Origin: an uncultured Synechococcus sp.
GTDB lineage: Bacteria > Cyanobacteriota > Cyanobacteriia > PCC-6307 > Cyanobiaceae
DNA: 5,125 bases
Assembly: GCA_913020095.1 (NCBI GenBank)
Contig: CAJWAH010000108.1
Span: 1 to 5,125, forward strand
Reading direction: 5' to 3'
A model generated the notes under the pieces. It had not been told where the DNA came from and ran no database searches. It saw nothing but the letters and a program-made list of their open reading frames with translations. Positions within the stretch are counted from its first letter, which is position 1. Every line of letters starts with the position of its first letter. Of the stretch, positions 4,813-5,125 are shown piece by piece. A program made the translations under genes and the position numbers.

Positions 4813-5125
4813 TTATCTCCTGACAAGGGCCCCGCCGTGGTGGCCATGGGCTTGGCCCCAGTTCCGAGTTGCAACCACAGCCACGGCAATGAGCTCAGAA
4901 GGGATGTAGCGACTGGCTAGTCGCGCTTCCAGTTCGCCGTTGATCTCGTGGTTGGGGTATTGCATCAGTACAGCCATCACCTCTTTTTGAGGCAGAAGTT
5001 CGCGCACCAGTGGCGCTAGTAGCGCACTGGGCATCAAGGCATCGCCGTTGCGTCCCATGCGGTGTTGAACCACATGGGCCAGCTCGTGCTTGATGACATT
5101 GAGATAGGAGTTTTTTTCTCTATTG
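4813..5125 (-). CDS. Probable zinc metallopeptidase, HExxH type (C-terminal part; 5' end off window)
   Basis: The - strand frame is open from the right edge to TAA at 4813-4815, giving 103 visible residues. It enters as NREKNSYLNVIKHELAHMVQ. HELAH (5074-5088) is an HExxH zinc-binding and catalytic motif in the helix context V-I-K-H-E-L-A-H-M-V-Q seen in many gluzincin-like peptidases. About 49 residues after the second His comes NGELEARLASRY; its second Glu (4927-4929) is the best candidate third zinc ligand, by analogy with ExEA motifs of such families. The product then ends with a short His-rich tail (AHGHHGG) and two Arg. No family name can be given: DUF4157-like and other HExxH 'HELxHxxQ' groups are possible. 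The first GTG in the frame (5071-5073) lies just after HELAH, so a start there would remove the active site and must be wrong. Substrate and localisation are unknown because the N-terminus is missing. An A7 tract lies at 5111-5117. Confidence 0.78.
   Translation of the reverse strand, partial: NREKNSYLNVIKHELAHVVQHRMGRNGDALMPSALLAPLVRELLPQKEVMAVLMQYPNHEINGELEARLASRYIPSELIAVAVVATRNWGQAHGHHGGALVRR

Overview
The window is gene-dense and GC-rich. It looks like a cyanobacterial chromosome, most likely of the picocyanobacterial Synechococcus/Cyanobium type. This rests on an amidase with an AMIN-like N-terminal domain, a long-chain (solanesyl-type) prenyl diphosphate synthase of the kind used for plastoquinone, three copies of the cyanobacterial HIP1 octamer GCGATCGC, and small orphan proteins of picocyanobacterial character. 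The genus is an inference from protein style, not a search result.

Left part (1-3759, + strand): four tightly packed genes form one apparent operon. They are a carbon-nitrogen hydrolase of the Nit1/Nit2 class (its first residues lie off the left edge), an N-acetylmuramoyl-L-alanine amidase, glutamate racemase (murI) and a polyprenyl diphosphate synthase (sds type). Gaps are 8 nt, a 4-nt ATGA overlap, and 23 nt. The amidase and racemase both serve peptidoglycan (remodelling, and D-glutamate supply). The hydrolase is probably a metabolite-repair enzyme and the prenyl synthase probably makes the plastoquinone side chain, so the cluster is a housekeeping operon rather than a single pathway. The operon promoter is outside the window.

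Right part (3760-5125): small, mostly unrecognised genes lie in alternating orientation. An 89-residue protein (-) converges on the prenyl synthase with 7 nt between stops. An 80-residue ORF (+) with a TTG start diverges from it across a 118-bp spacer that holds a hairpin and a 9-codon mini-ORF. A Trp-rich 97-residue protein (-) converges on that ORF with 3 nt between stops. After an AT-rich promoter-like spacer comes the C-terminal part of a gene running in from the right edge (-). That gene carries an HExxH zinc-protease motif (HELAH) and a downstream glutamate, so it is a probable metallopeptidase.

I saw no tRNA, rRNA, CRISPR array, insertion sequence or phage gene. The left part is ordinary core genome. 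The most interesting item is the truncated HELAH protein at the right edge, whose motif lies upstream of the first possible in-frame start codon in the window and is easily missed.
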